49,896 bases of DNA, from the NCBI RefSeq assembly GCF_000971335.1, contig NZ_JZJL01000037.1, positions 1-49,896 on the forward strand. The letters run 5' to 3'. The notes beneath the pieces were generated by a model. It had not been told where the DNA came from. It made no database searches and saw only the letters and a list, made by a program, of their open reading frames with translations. The position numbers were made by a program, and so were the translations under genes. Source of the stretch: Chromobacterium vaccinii. Lineage in GTDB: Bacteria; Pseudomonadota; Gammaproteobacteria; Burkholderiales; Chromobacteriaceae. Positions 1 through 8,330 of this stretch are shown in pieces (the first letter of the stretch is position 1; each line of letters starts with the position of its first letter).

Positions 1-630
1 GCGGTGCAGCTGTACAACCACAACGCCTTCGTCGGCAAGAGCGGCTGGCTGGACCGGGTGCTGGTGACGCCGTCCAATCATCGCGTCCACCACGCCACCC
101 ATCCGGTGTACCTGAACAAGAACTTCGGCGGCACCTTCCTGATCTGGGACAAGCTGTTCGGCAGCTATCAGCCCGAGCGCGACGACATCCCGCTGCATTA
201 CGGCGTGAACGGGGCTTCGCCCGGCTACAACCCTTTCTGGGCCAGCAACCAGGGGCTGCAAGCCTGGTTCCGGCGCCGTTTCGCTCCGTCCGGGCGGCGC
301 GCGATGCGGATGCCCGCCGCCTACATCGCCACCGGCGGGATTTTGCTGTTCGGCATGGTGATCTATTACGTGGAGCAGGTAGCCGGCTGGGACGCCATCG
401 GCCAATGGAGCGTATTCGCCTGCCTGGTGGCCGGCACCATCGCCATCGGCGGCATGTCGGATGAGCGGCGCTGGGGCTGGATGGGTTGGCTGGCGCTGAC
501 GCTGGCGATGCCGGCGCTGTGCGCCGGCTTGTTCGGCATGCGCGACGGCTGGGCATTGGCCTTGCTGGCTTTGTTGCTTGTCCATGGTCTGGCCGGGCTG
601 CGCCTGCGGGAGGCCGCATGGGCAAACTGA
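1..630 (+). CDS. Sterol desaturase / fatty acid hydroxylase family protein, 5'-truncated
   Basis: The frame is open from the first base of the window, so the true start lies upstream. The visible 209 residues carry the last histidine cluster of the fatty acid hydroxylase superfamily (SNHRVHHATHP, an HxxHH-type di-iron ligand box), followed by the FGGTFLIWDKLFGSY segment that is also typical of the family. The C-terminal half is a bundle of about four hydrophobic segments, so this is an integral membrane oxygenase. Family knowledge: these enzymes use a di-iron centre and O2 to hydroxylate or desaturate lipid C-H bonds; the substrate here cannot be read from the sequence. The stop overlaps the start of the downstream desaturase by 13 bp, which suggests translational coupling and a shared lipid-modifying role. 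Confidence 0.85.
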   Translation, partial: AVQLYNHNAFVGKSGWLDRVLVTPSNHRVHHATHPVYLNKNFGGTFLIWDKLFGSYQPERDDIPLHYGVNGASPGYNPFWASNQGLQAWFRRRFAPSGRRAMRMPAAYIATGGILLFGMVIYYVEQVAGWDAIGQWSVFACLVAGTIAIGGMSDERRWGWMGWLALTLAMPALCAGLFGMRDGWALALLALLLVHGLAGLRLREAAWAN

Positions 631-1691
631 GATTCCAATCGTCGGCGCAACTGCCGTTCCGCATCGACCTGCAGCGAGCAACTCAGGCCTACCTGGCCGA
701 GCGCGGCGACCATCGCCACGCCGATTGGCGCGTGGGGCTTAAGGGCGCGGCGCTGGCGGCGCTCAGCCTGGCTTGCTATGCGCTGGCTTTGCGCGCGACG
801 ACGGCGTGGTCGTTCGCGCCGGCCTACATCGCAGCCATCGTCATGGCGATGCTGCTGGCGATGAACACCTTGCACGACGCCGCCCATGGCGCCCTGTTTC
901 GCAACGCAAGGCTCAACCAGTGGCTGACCCGCGCCGCCAGCCTGCCGATGGGCATCGACGCCGACATCTGGACCCGGCGGCATGTGCACCTGCACCATAC
1001 CTACCCCAATATCGACGGCTACGACCTGGATATCGAGCCCAACCCTTTCCTGCGGCAAACGCCGTTCCAGGACTGGGCGCCGCAGTTCCGCTTCCAGCAC
1101 CGCTACTGGCCGCTAGTGGCGGCCCTGTCCCTGCCCTACCTGTGCTGGTACGGTGATTGGCTGGACCTGCTGGGCAAAAGCAAGCTGCGGCAATACGACA
1201 ATCAGCCCGTTCCTGTCGGCGGATTCCTGCTGGGCAAGCTGGGACATCTGGTCCTGTTGTTGGCGTTGCCCTGGTATTGCCTGCCGGCTGGCGCGATTGG
1301 TTGGGGCGGCTTGCTGCTTTGCTATCTGGCCGGCTTGATGGCGGCGTCCTGTTTTCTGGTAGCGATGATCCTGGGCACCCATTGGGCCGAGGTGGAGTTT
1401 TTCAGCCCCGAAGGCGCGGAAATGCCGCATACCTGGCATGAGCACCAGTTCCTGACCTGCTGCGATTGGCAGCCTAGGCCGCGGGCGCTGGGGCATTTGC
1501 TGGGCGGCTTGCATCTGCACCTTACCCATCACCTGTTCCCGGCCTACAGCCACCGCCACTATCCGGCGCTGGCCCTCATCGTCGAGGAACAGGCGCGCCG
1601 GCATGGCCTCCCCTATCGCCGCATCGGTTATCAGGGGCTCTGGCGCGCGCAGCAGAACTTCTTGCGGGGAATGGGACGACGGCCCGAATAA
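618..1691 (+). CDS. Membrane fatty acid desaturase
   Basis: This 357-residue integral membrane protein has the three histidine boxes of the FA_desaturase family: HDAAH (HxxxH, residues 86-90), HVHLHH (HxxxHH, 122-127) and HLTHH (HxxHH) near the C-terminus. These bind the di-iron centre that introduces a double bond into an acyl chain. Four or more hydrophobic stretches separate the boxes in the expected order. The ATG at 618 is chosen because it has a GGGAGG Shine-Dalgarno just upstream and the first box falls at the usual distance; the frame stays open further upstream but without similarity. It starts inside the last codons of the hydroxylase gene, so the two are probably made together. The acyl substrate is unknown. 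Confidence 0.88.
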   Translation: MGKLRFQSSAQLPFRIDLQRATQAYLAERGDHRHADWRVGLKGAALAALSLACYALALRATTAWSFAPAYIAAIVMAMLLAMNTLHDAAHGALFRNARLNQWLTRAASLPMGIDADIWTRRHVHLHHTYPNIDGYDLDIEPNPFLRQTPFQDWAPQFRFQHRYWPLVAALSLPYLCWYGDWLDLLGKSKLRQYDNQPVPVGGFLLGKLGHLVLLLALPWYCLPAGAIGWGGLLLCYLAGLMAASCFLVAMILGTHWAEVEFFSPEGAEMPHTWHEHQFLTCCDWQPRPRALGHLLGGLHLHLTHHLFPAYSHRHYPALALIVEEQARRHGLPYRRIGYQGLWRAQQNFLRGMGRRPE

Positions 1692-1715
1692 AAGTTATGA
1701 GATGTCCGCCTGGAT

Positions 1716-1755
1716 AAAAAAATGCCCGCGCAGCTGCGCGGGCGTTTCGTTTTCT
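1716..1755. terminator. Bidirectional rho-independent terminator
   Basis: A GCCCGCGCA / TGCGCGGGC stem is flanked by a run of A on the left and a T-rich stretch on the right. It can serve both the desaturase (+ strand) and the gene ending at 1754 (- strand). Confidence 0.75.
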
Positions 1756-2530
1756 AGCCGCGGTTGCCATGCGGGTACGGCGCGAACAGCCGGCTCAGAC
1801 GGTTCCATAACATGCGTCCGGTGGCGTGCGCCATGCAACCCAGCGTGATCGGCACCAGCGTCAGCAAACCATGGCCCTTGGTGTAGCCGGGGTTGCGGTG
1901 GATGTAGAACTGGGCCGCCGAGTTGGGGCTGGCTTGCCACTGCCTGCGGTCGCCCTCGTTGTCCCGCGTTTGCCAGCCCACGTGGACCACGCCCGGCTTG
2001 TCCGGGTCCACCGGCTTGAGGCCGAACAGGCGCGCCAGCTGGACGATCACGCCGCCGTAATCCAGCTCAGAGGATTGCTGGGCGCTGGGCCATACCCGAG
2101 TGGCGTACTTGTCCAGCAGCATGTAGCTGGATGGGTGCACCAAAGCGCCCAGGTAATAGACCCGGCGGCCAGGACGGGTCAGGCGGTAAGCCAGCACCTG
2201 GCGGCAAACGAATGGCGCGTTGCGGTTTTTGCCGCGGTAGGCGCGCATCAGCCCTGCCTCCATCCGAATCACGGTGGACTGCCGTCCTTCCAGGTTTTGT
2301 TCGAAGAAATGGATCGCGCAATAACCAACCGATTGTCCCTGCGCGTTCTTGTGAATCAGAATGCGCGTTTCGTTGGCTTTGGAATATACGACATAGCTGG
2401 CGAAATCCTCCTTGCTGACGCCATCGAATATATCGCAATGCACCAGATATAACTCATCCACCAGTTTTTCCCTGTCGGGCGCATCCATCAAGGATGGCGC
2501 AACGACAACGGACTTTCCCATTTCAGACAT
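1754..2530 (-). CDS. Hypothetical protein, possible GNAT-fold acetyltransferase
   Basis: A 258-residue protein of unrecognised family. Residues about 20-130 resemble a GNAT core: a strand with TRILIHKNAQGQSVGYCAIH, then a segment with RMEAGLMRAYRGKNRNAP that looks like the acetyl-CoA pyrophosphate-binding motif A (RGK followed by a helix). The C-terminal 130 residues match nothing I know and end in a hydrophobic patch followed by basic residues. The start at 2530 is preferred because AGGGGC lies 5 bases upstream; an in-frame start at 2608 would add 26 residues in AT-rich sequence. It stands alone between two terminators. The acetyltransferase assignment is tentative; the gene itself is well supported by codon structure and RBS. 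Confidence 0.6.
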   Translation of the reverse strand: MSEMGKSVVVAPSLMDAPDREKLVDELYLVHCDIFDGVSKEDFASYVVYSKANETRILIHKNAQGQSVGYCAIHFFEQNLEGRQSTVIRMEAGLMRAYRGKNRNAPFVCRQVLAYRLTRPGRRVYYLGALVHPSSYMLLDKYATRVWPSAQQSSELDYGGVIVQLARLFGLKPVDPDKPGVVHVGWQTRDNEGDRRQWQASPNSAAQFYIHRNPGYTKGHGLLTLVPITLGCMAHATGRMLWNRLSRLFAPYPHGNRG

Positions 2531-2654
2531 GTTAGCCCCTATTTTATTTGAATGGAAAATATCACTTTCACTGCGAATAACATGAAATTTATTGCAATAA
2601 AACGGCAAATATTCGCCACAAATATTAATTCAAACGTTTGAGTGACTGAAATAG

Positions 2655-2681
2655 GAAAAAAGGCCAGTCAAAGACTGGCCT
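2655..2681 (-). terminator. Rho-independent terminator
   Basis: A perfect 9-bp stem (AGGCCAGTC / GACTGGCCT) with a 3-base loop is followed on the minus strand by a run of T. It ends the M24 gene starting at 3948. Confidence 0.85.
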
Positions 2682-2736
2682 AGTTATATTTTGATGGGTT
2701 TAATTTTATTGATGAAAATCCAAGAGGATATATCTA

Positions 2737-3948
2737 CTAGGCTGAAACCATTTTGCGGATGAAATAGCCTTTCATTCTCTGGGCCGGCTTGGCCGCCGCA
2801 ATGGTCAACGCCTCCAGCTCCACCGCCGCCTGGCCGGTCAGGTTGATCCAGCCTTCGTCGGTGACGGCCAGCGTATCGGAATGGCGGTAGCCTCCCTCAT
2901 TCGCCAGATAGATGCCCGGCTCTATCGATACCACCATGCCGGCCTGCAATACATCGGCGCTGCCCTGCGCCAGCCAGGGTGCTTCGTGATTGCCCAAGCC
3001 CAGGCCATGGCCGCAGCGGTGCAGCCGCAAGCGCCAATCGCCGAAGCTCTTGTCCTGCAGGAAGTCGTTGACCTTTTCATCGATCTCGCCGCAGGCGACG
3101 CCCGGCCTCAGCATGGACATCGCTAGACTGCGCGCTTCGCCCATCAGCTGGAAGCGCTCGCGTTGGGCCGCTGTGGGCGGGCGGGTGAAGAAGGTGCGCT
3201 CGCATTCGGCGGTGTAGCCGTCCAGGCGCACGACGGAAATCACCACGTGGGGGCCATCCTTCAGCCGTTGCGACAACTGCGGAATCGCATGCGGCTGCGC
3301 GCTCAGCGGCGCCGGCCAGGGCGCCAGCAGCACCCGGGTGCACAGCGGGTCGAAATCCGGCTCCTCGCGGATGATCCGCCGCAGCAGCTGCTGGCCGGTG
3401 GCATAGCCCTCCGCCACGGACACGCCGTCGTAAACGCCGCGCAGCAGCTGGTTCACGCCTTCCGCCGCGTAGCGTCCGGCGCGAGCCAGCTTGGCGATCT
3501 CCCATGGCGATTTGACCATCCGTATCCTGTCCAGCGCGTCGTCGGCGCGGCCGCCCACCGATTGCATGAATTCGGCGTGGTGCAGCGGCGTGGCGGGGTC
3601 GAAGGCAAAGCGGTCGCAAAGCAGCGGAATCAGCGCGTCCTCCCAACGCTGCCCAGCCGGCGCCGGGTACTCGCGGTAGCTGTGAACATCCTCTTCCGCG
3701 ACATTCCAGGCCTGCTTCAGGTGCGCATGCTCAAGCTGGGGCACCAGCAGCTTGCGCTTGCCGCTGGCGGCGTCCAGCAACAGGAAGAACGGGCGCTCCA
3801 GCGGTTCGTAGCTGATGCCCGACAGGTAGTAGATGCTCTCCGTGCCGCTAGCCACATATTGCTGGATGCCGGCCTCCAGCAGGCGGTTGCGCAACAGTTG
3901 GTCGCGGCGCGCCATCTCTTGCTGGCGTGGCTGTTCGAAATGCGCCAT
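2737..3948 (-). CDS. M24-family (creatinase / Xaa-Pro peptidase-like) protein with altered metal site
   Basis: This 403-residue protein has a creatinase-type N-terminal domain (about 1-150) and a C-terminal pita-bread domain. The C-terminal domain keeps the GHGLGLGNHE histidine motif and the SIEPGIYL glutamate motif. The other dinuclear metal ligands are changed: where aminopeptidase P has D-x10-D the sequence reads ISVVRLDGYTAECERTFF, with no aspartate at either position, and the final ED pair is replaced by SD in GGYRHSDT. Creatinase is a metal-free member of this fold, so this may be an amidinohydrolase-like or other non-peptidase enzyme. The start at 3948 follows GGGAGGGGACGAT. It is a single gene, cytoplasmic by absence of a signal peptide. 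Confidence 0.8.
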   Translation of the reverse strand: MAHFEQPRQQEMARRDQLLRNRLLEAGIQQYVASGTESIYYLSGISYEPLERPFFLLLDAASGKRKLLVPQLEHAHLKQAWNVAEEDVHSYREYPAPAGQRWEDALIPLLCDRFAFDPATPLHHAEFMQSVGGRADDALDRIRMVKSPWEIAKLARAGRYAAEGVNQLLRGVYDGVSVAEGYATGQQLLRRIIREEPDFDPLCTRVLLAPWPAPLSAQPHAIPQLSQRLKDGPHVVISVVRLDGYTAECERTFFTRPPTAAQRERFQLMGEARSLAMSMLRPGVACGEIDEKVNDFLQDKSFGDWRLRLHRCGHGLGLGNHEAPWLAQGSADVLQAGMVVSIEPGIYLANEGGYRHSDTLAVTDEGWINLTGQAAVELEALTIAAAKPAQRMKGYFIRKMVSA

Positions 3949-4014
3949 ATCGTCCCCTCCCATTTCTGGATTTGAGATATCAATATGACATAAATCAAAT
4001 ATCATTTCCGTCCG

Positions 4015-5388
4015 TTATGCATGCCGAATGCCGGCTGCGCCTTGCAACTGGTCGAATTGCTTCCATAGCAGCAATGCGACCGCCGCGCCAAGCAGCAGGT
4101 TCACCAGCGGCATGGCCAGCCATACGCCGTCCAGGCCCATGGCCATCGGCAGCAATGCCAGCGCTGGCAGCAGCAGCGCAGTCTTGCCCACGGTCACGCC
4201 CAGCGCGAGGCGGGTCAGCGCCATGGCTTGCAAGGCTGTCGCGCCGACGATGACCAGTCCATCCAGCGGCATGGCCAGCAGATGCAGGCGCAGCGCGCGG
4301 CTGCCGGCTTCTATCAGTTCGCTGCTGCCGTCGCTGTACCAGCCGGCGATCCAGGCTGGAAACAGCTGGACCGCCGCCCATGCGGCCACGCCGATGGCCA
4401 GGCCCACTTTCAATCCATGCAGCAAAGCCGCGCGCGCCCGTTCGGGCTGGCCTGCGCCGATGGCGTGCCCCAGCAGCGGTTGCATGCCCACCGCCAAGCC
4501 ATGGATCACCAGCGTGAACAGCGACTCGCTGTAGCCCGCCACCGCATAGGCGGCTACGCTCAGATCGTCGCCCCACACCAGCAGCTGGCGGTTGTGCGCG
4601 AACAGCAGCAGGGCCAGGTTGAGCTCCATCAGCAGGCTGGGCGCGCCCAGCGCCAGAATGGGCCACAACCCCTGCCAATCCGGCCGCAGCCGGCCCAGTC
4701 GGATGCGCAGCGCCGCGCGCGGGCTGAAAAAATACGCCAGCGCCAGAATCAGCACTACGGCCTCGGCCAGCAGCGTGCCGATGGCCGCCCCGGCCAGGCC
4801 TTTGCCCATCACGCCGACGAACAGATAATCCAGGCCGATGTTCAGCAGCGCGCCCAGCGTCATCAAGGCGGTGGACAGCTTGGGCCGCCCGTCGTTGCGC
4901 ACCAGATAGGTCAGGAGCATCGGCCCCATGGTCAAGCCGGCGCCGGACAGCATCAGCAGCAGATAGCCGCGCGCCTGTTCCGCCACCTGGGGCTGAACGT
5001 CGGCTTTCAGCCAGGACAGCAGCAGATCGATATTGGGCAGGCCCAGCGCGGGGATCAGCGCGCTCAGCAAAGCCAGCAGCGCCAGCGCCGCCAGCAAGGT
5101 GCCGCGCGCGGCGCGCATGTCGCCGGCGCCTTGCTGGATCGCGATCCGGGTGGCAGCGCCCATGCTGATCATCGCGCCCAGGCCCACTTGCAGCATCACC
5201 AGCGGATACGCCAGATTGATCGCCGCCAGGCCGTGGCTGCCCACGTAGTGGCCGACAAAAATGCCGTCTATCACCGCATACAGGCCGGTTACCAGCATGC
5301 CGGCGATAGAGGGGATGGCGTAGCGCCAGAACAGCGTGGAGACGGGAAGCGTGTCCAGGTCACGGATGTGGGTATTGGTATTGTGCAT
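4015..5388 (-). CDS. MATE-family multidrug efflux transporter
   Basis: A 457-residue polytopic membrane protein with about 12 hydrophobic segments and the MATE signature near the N-terminus (YAVIDGIFVGHYVGSHGLAAINLAYP), resembling the MepA/DinF branch. Family role: export of cationic drugs or metabolites coupled to Na+ or H+. The ATG at 5388 is used; a GTG at 5433 would add 15 residues but would place the start against the operator. It is divergent from a TetR-family regulator, with a long inverted repeat between them, so it is very probably that regulator's target. The substrate is not inferable. Confidence 0.88.
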   Translation of the reverse strand: MHNTNTHIRDLDTLPVSTLFWRYAIPSIAGMLVTGLYAVIDGIFVGHYVGSHGLAAINLAYPLVMLQVGLGAMISMGAATRIAIQQGAGDMRAARGTLLAALALLALLSALIPALGLPNIDLLLSWLKADVQPQVAEQARGYLLLMLSGAGLTMGPMLLTYLVRNDGRPKLSTALMTLGALLNIGLDYLFVGVMGKGLAGAAIGTLLAEAVVLILALAYFFSPRAALRIRLGRLRPDWQGLWPILALGAPSLLMELNLALLLFAHNRQLLVWGDDLSVAAYAVAGYSESLFTLVIHGLAVGMQPLLGHAIGAGQPERARAALLHGLKVGLAIGVAAWAAVQLFPAWIAGWYSDGSSELIEAGSRALRLHLLAMPLDGLVIVGATALQAMALTRLALGVTVGKTALLLPALALLPMAMGLDGVWLAMPLVNLLLGAAVALLLWKQFDQLQGAAGIRHA

Positions 5389-5433
5389 GGGGTCGTTACA
5401 GTAAAGAGCGATGAGGAATGGCCATTCTAGCAC

Positions 5434-5463
5434 TTAATTAATCATGCATGATTGATTAATTAA
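5434..5463. promoter_or_regulatory. 30-bp inverted repeat, candidate TetR operator
   Basis: Two perfect 11-bp arms, TTAATTAATCA (5434-5444) and TGATTAATTAA (5453-5463), are separated by 8 bp. The site lies between the divergent MATE pump and TetR regulator genes, 45 bp from one start codon and 40 bp from the other. Nested inside is a smaller palindrome (AATCATGCATGATT). The arms are much more AT-rich than the surroundings. Position and symmetry fit a shared operator controlling both genes. Confidence 0.7.
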
Positions 5464-5503
5464 TGACACAATGTGACGGACAATGACATGAAAGAAGAGA
5501 CGG

Positions 5504-6115
5504 ATGGCCCGCAAAACCAAGGAAGACTCGCAGAAAACCCGGGACGCGATACTGGATGGCGCGGAGCGGGTGTTTTTGGACAAGGGCATCGCCAACGCCA
5601 CCATGGCCGAGATCGCCGACGCGGCGAAGGTGTCGCGCGGCGCGGTGTACGGGCATTACGACAACAAGATGGAAGTGTGCCAGGCGATGATAGACCGCGC
5701 GTTCGCGCTGGACGCGCTGCGCTTCCCCTCTCAAGGCGAGTCCGCCGGCGATACGCTGGTGGCGGCCGGCGTTTACTACCTGGCCCAGTTCCTGGAGCCG
5801 GGTTCGCCGCAGCGGGTGTACCAGATCCTGTATCAGAAGTGCGAGCAGATCGAGGAAAACCGCAGCGTGTTGCGGCGGCGCGAACTGGCGGACCGGTTGA
5901 CCACGCATTACGCGCGCAGGCAGCTGCGGCGGGCCATCGCCCAGAACGAGCTGCCCGCCTCGCTGGACATCGGACTGGCGGCGGACTATCTGGTCTGCCT
6001 GTTCCTGGGCTTGTACGAGCTGCTGGAAGCCAGCCCCGATGCCCTGCCCCGCTGCGAGCGGATTCTGCGCGGCGCGCTGCAGGGTCTGCCGCACGCGGCC
6101 AGCATCATGCGCTGA
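5504..6115 (+). CDS. TetR/AcrR-family transcriptional repressor
   Basis: A 203-residue protein whose N-terminal residues 10-60 form the classic TetR helix-turn-helix (TRDAILDGAERVFLDKGIANATMAEIADAA, then VSRGAVYGHYDNK). The remaining 140 residues are helical, with the TtgR/AcrR-like C-terminal pattern (YQILYQKCEQIEEN), which in relatives binds hydrophobic drugs. The ATG at 5504 follows GAAGAGACG. It is divergent from the MATE pump with a 30-bp inverted repeat between, which supports local drug-responsive repression of the pump and itself. It is convergent with the YbhGFSR-type operon, whose last gene ends 7 bp away, so a direct link to that exporter is less likely. Confidence 0.9.
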   Translation: MARKTKEDSQKTRDAILDGAERVFLDKGIANATMAEIADAAKVSRGAVYGHYDNKMEVCQAMIDRAFALDALRFPSQGESAGDTLVAAGVYYLAQFLEPGSPQRVYQILYQKCEQIEENRSVLRRRELADRLTTHYARRQLRRAIAQNELPASLDIGLAADYLVCLFLGLYELLEASPDALPRCERILRGALQGLPHAASIMR

Positions 6116-6121
6116 GCGCCG

Positions 6122-7213
6122 CTACTCGACATGGCGCCGGAAGCGCCATAGCGCCAGACTCAGCGTGGCCACGGCGATCAGCCACAGCGGCAGCAGCCAT
6201 GGCCAGGCGTCGGCGAGGCCATAGCCTTTCAGGAACACCCCCTTCAAGATGGGGATGAAGTAGCTGAGCGGATTGGCCCGCGCCAGCCATTGCAGCGCGT
6301 CCGGCATGTTCTCGATCGGCGATACGTATCCTGACAGGATCACCGCCGGCACCATGAAGGAAAACACGCCCAGAAACGCCTGCTGCTGGGTACGGCAGAT
6401 CGACGAGATGAACAGCCCCACCCCGGCCAGCGCCAGCCCATAGCTGGCCATGCTGATCAGCAGCAGGAAAATGGAGCCGCCGAAGGGCACCCGGTAGGCC
6501 CAGACCGCGGCGATGGCGATCAGCCCTCCCTGCAGCAGCGCCACCAGCACGCCGGGCACCGCCTTGCCCGCCATCACGTAGGCCGGCGTCAGCGGCGACA
6601 CCAGCAACTGGTCGTAAGTGCCCTCCTCGCGCTCCCGCGCCACCGACAAGGCGGTGACGATCAGGCAGCCTATGGTGGTGATGATGGCCACCAGGCTGGG
6701 CAGCACGTGCCACTGGAACTCCAGATTGGGGTTGTACAGATTGCGCACCGACAGCTGCGGCCCCGGGCCGGCCCGCTCCTGTTGGTAAGCGGCGACCACT
6801 TGCCCGATATAGGCGCTGGCGATCTGCCCGCTGTTGGAGCGGCGGCCATCCACGATCACCTGCAGCGTGGCCGGGCGGCCGGCGGCCAGCGCGCGCGAGA
6901 AGTCCTGCGGAAACACCACCGCCAGCAGCGCGCATTGCCGGTCTACGCAGTCGCGCAATGCCTCATGACTGCGCATCGGCACGATATGGTCGAACGTGGC
7001 GCTGGCGGCCAGACGCTTCACCAGCTCCTGCGAGGCCGCGCCGGCATCCTGATTGTAAACCGCCAGGCTGGCATGCTTGACCTCCAGCGTGGCTGCGAAG
7101 GGAAACACCAGCAGCTGCAGCAGCACCGGCACCACCAGCAACAGCCGCCCCTGGCGGTTGCCGGCCAGCGCCTGCAGTTCCTTGATGATCAGCCACAGCA
7201 ATCGTTGCCACAT
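6122..7213 (-). CDS. ybhR: ABC-2 type exporter permease (YbhR-like)
   Basis: A 363-residue inner-membrane permease with one N-terminal membrane segment, a large periplasmic loop (about 45-175) and five C-terminal segments, as in ABC-2 permeases. The start (KELQALAGNRQGRLLLVVPVL, then FPFAATLEVKHASLAVYNQD) and the AREREEGTYDQLLVSPLTPAY stretch closely match remembered E. coli YbhR, which has a similar length (about 368 residues). It is the last gene of a four-gene operon, 4 bp after ybhS. It probably forms a heterodimer with the YbhS-like permease. In E. coli this exporter has been linked to antibiotic tolerance and cation export; the substrate here is unknown. Confidence 0.85.
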   Translation of the reverse strand: MWQRLLWLIIKELQALAGNRQGRLLLVVPVLLQLLVFPFAATLEVKHASLAVYNQDAGAASQELVKRLAASATFDHIVPMRSHEALRDCVDRQCALLAVVFPQDFSRALAAGRPATLQVIVDGRRSNSGQIASAYIGQVVAAYQQERAGPGPQLSVRNLYNPNLEFQWHVLPSLVAIITTIGCLIVTALSVAREREEGTYDQLLVSPLTPAYVMAGKAVPGVLVALLQGGLIAIAAVWAYRVPFGGSIFLLLISMASYGLALAGVGLFISSICRTQQQAFLGVFSFMVPAVILSGYVSPIENMPDALQWLARANPLSYFIPILKGVFLKGYGLADAWPWLLPLWLIAVATLSLALWRFRRHVE

Positions 7214-7217
7214 GGCT

Positions 7218-8330
7218 TCAGTCCAGGGTGCGGCGGGTTTTGCGCACGGTCTGCCCCAGCCAGAACGCGCCCAACAGAATCAGGCTGCCGGCATTGAACC
7301 ACAGCAGCGATGGAATCACCCCGGCCTGGAACAGCGTCTGCAGCGTGCTGGCGAAATAGCGCGCCGGCAGGATGCGCGTCAGCCATTGCAGCGGCGCCGG
7401 CATGCTGGAAATCTCGAACACGAAGCCGGACAGCATCAGCGCCGGCAAGTAGCCGGCGGTCAGCGCGGCCTGGGCGGCGTCGAACTGGGTGCGCATCACC
7501 GTGGACAGGAACAGACCCATGCCCAGCGCGTTAGCCAGGAATAGCGAGGACATCAGCCACAGCAGCCACAGCGGCCCGCGGAACGGCACCCGCATCACGA
7601 ATACGGCGACGATCAGGCATAGCAGCATGGCGGCGATGCCCAGCGCGTAATACGGCAGTATCTTGGACAGCAGCAGCTCGGCGCGGCTCACCGGCGTGGC
7701 CAGCAAAGCTTCCATCGTGCCCCGCTCCCATTCCCGCGCCACCACCAGCGAGGACAATAGCGCGCCGACGATGGTCATCACGATGGCGATGGTGCCGGGC
7801 ACCAGGAAATTGGGGCTTTCCGCGCTGGGGTTGAACCAGAAGCGCTGGCGGATATCGATGGCTGGCGTGATGGGTTGGGCGCGCTCGTCGCCTTCGGCCT
7901 GTTGCCAGCGCAGCCAGGCGCCCTGGACATAGGCGGCGACGAAGTTGGCGGTGTTCGGCTCCGCGCCGTCGGTCAGCAACTGAACCGTTCCCCGCCCAGC
8001 GCCCCATTCGCGGGAGAAACCCTCACGAATCACCACCGCGCCGCGTATCTTGCCGTGGGCCAGCTTCTCCTCCATTTCCGGACGGGAGCGCAGCGGCTGC
8101 ACGTCCAGCGCCGGCGTCGCGTACAGCGTCGCGGCCAGCCGTTGCGCGGCGCCGCCGCCATCCTCGCGCAGCAAACCCAGCCGGATGTGGGCGGAGTCCA
8201 GATTCACCGCGTATCCCAGGATGAACAACAGCGCCACCGGCAGGATGAAGGCGATCAGGATGCTGCTAGGGTCGCGGACGATCTGATAGCTCTCCTTGCG
8301 GCACAGCGCGGCCAGGCGGCGCAGGTTCAT
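7218..8330 (-). CDS. ybhS: ABC-2 type exporter permease (YbhS-like)
   Basis: A 370-residue permease with the same topology as its neighbour: an N-terminal segment, a periplasmic domain, and five membrane segments after residue 170. The motifs ESYQIVRDPSSILIAF near the N-terminus and VVAREWERGTMEALLATPVS before the membrane domain match YbhS. Its start overlaps the ATPase stop by 4 bp (ATGA), indicating tight translational coupling. It pairs with YbhR in the membrane as the translocation path of a tripartite-type drug exporter. Length and gene order are as in the E. coli ybhGFSR operon. Confidence 0.87.
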   Translation of the reverse strand: MNLRRLAALCRKESYQIVRDPSSILIAFILPVALLFILGYAVNLDSAHIRLGLLREDGGGAAQRLAATLYATPALDVQPLRSRPEMEEKLAHGKIRGAVVIREGFSREWGAGRGTVQLLTDGAEPNTANFVAAYVQGAWLRWQQAEGDERAQPITPAIDIRQRFWFNPSAESPNFLVPGTIAIVMTIVGALLSSLVVAREWERGTMEALLATPVSRAELLLSKILPYYALGIAAMLLCLIVAVFVMRVPFRGPLWLLWLMSSLFLANALGMGLFLSTVMRTQFDAAQAALTAGYLPALMLSGFVFEISSMPAPLQWLTRILPARYFASTLQTLFQAGVIPSLLWFNAGSLILLGAFWLGQTVRKTRRTLD

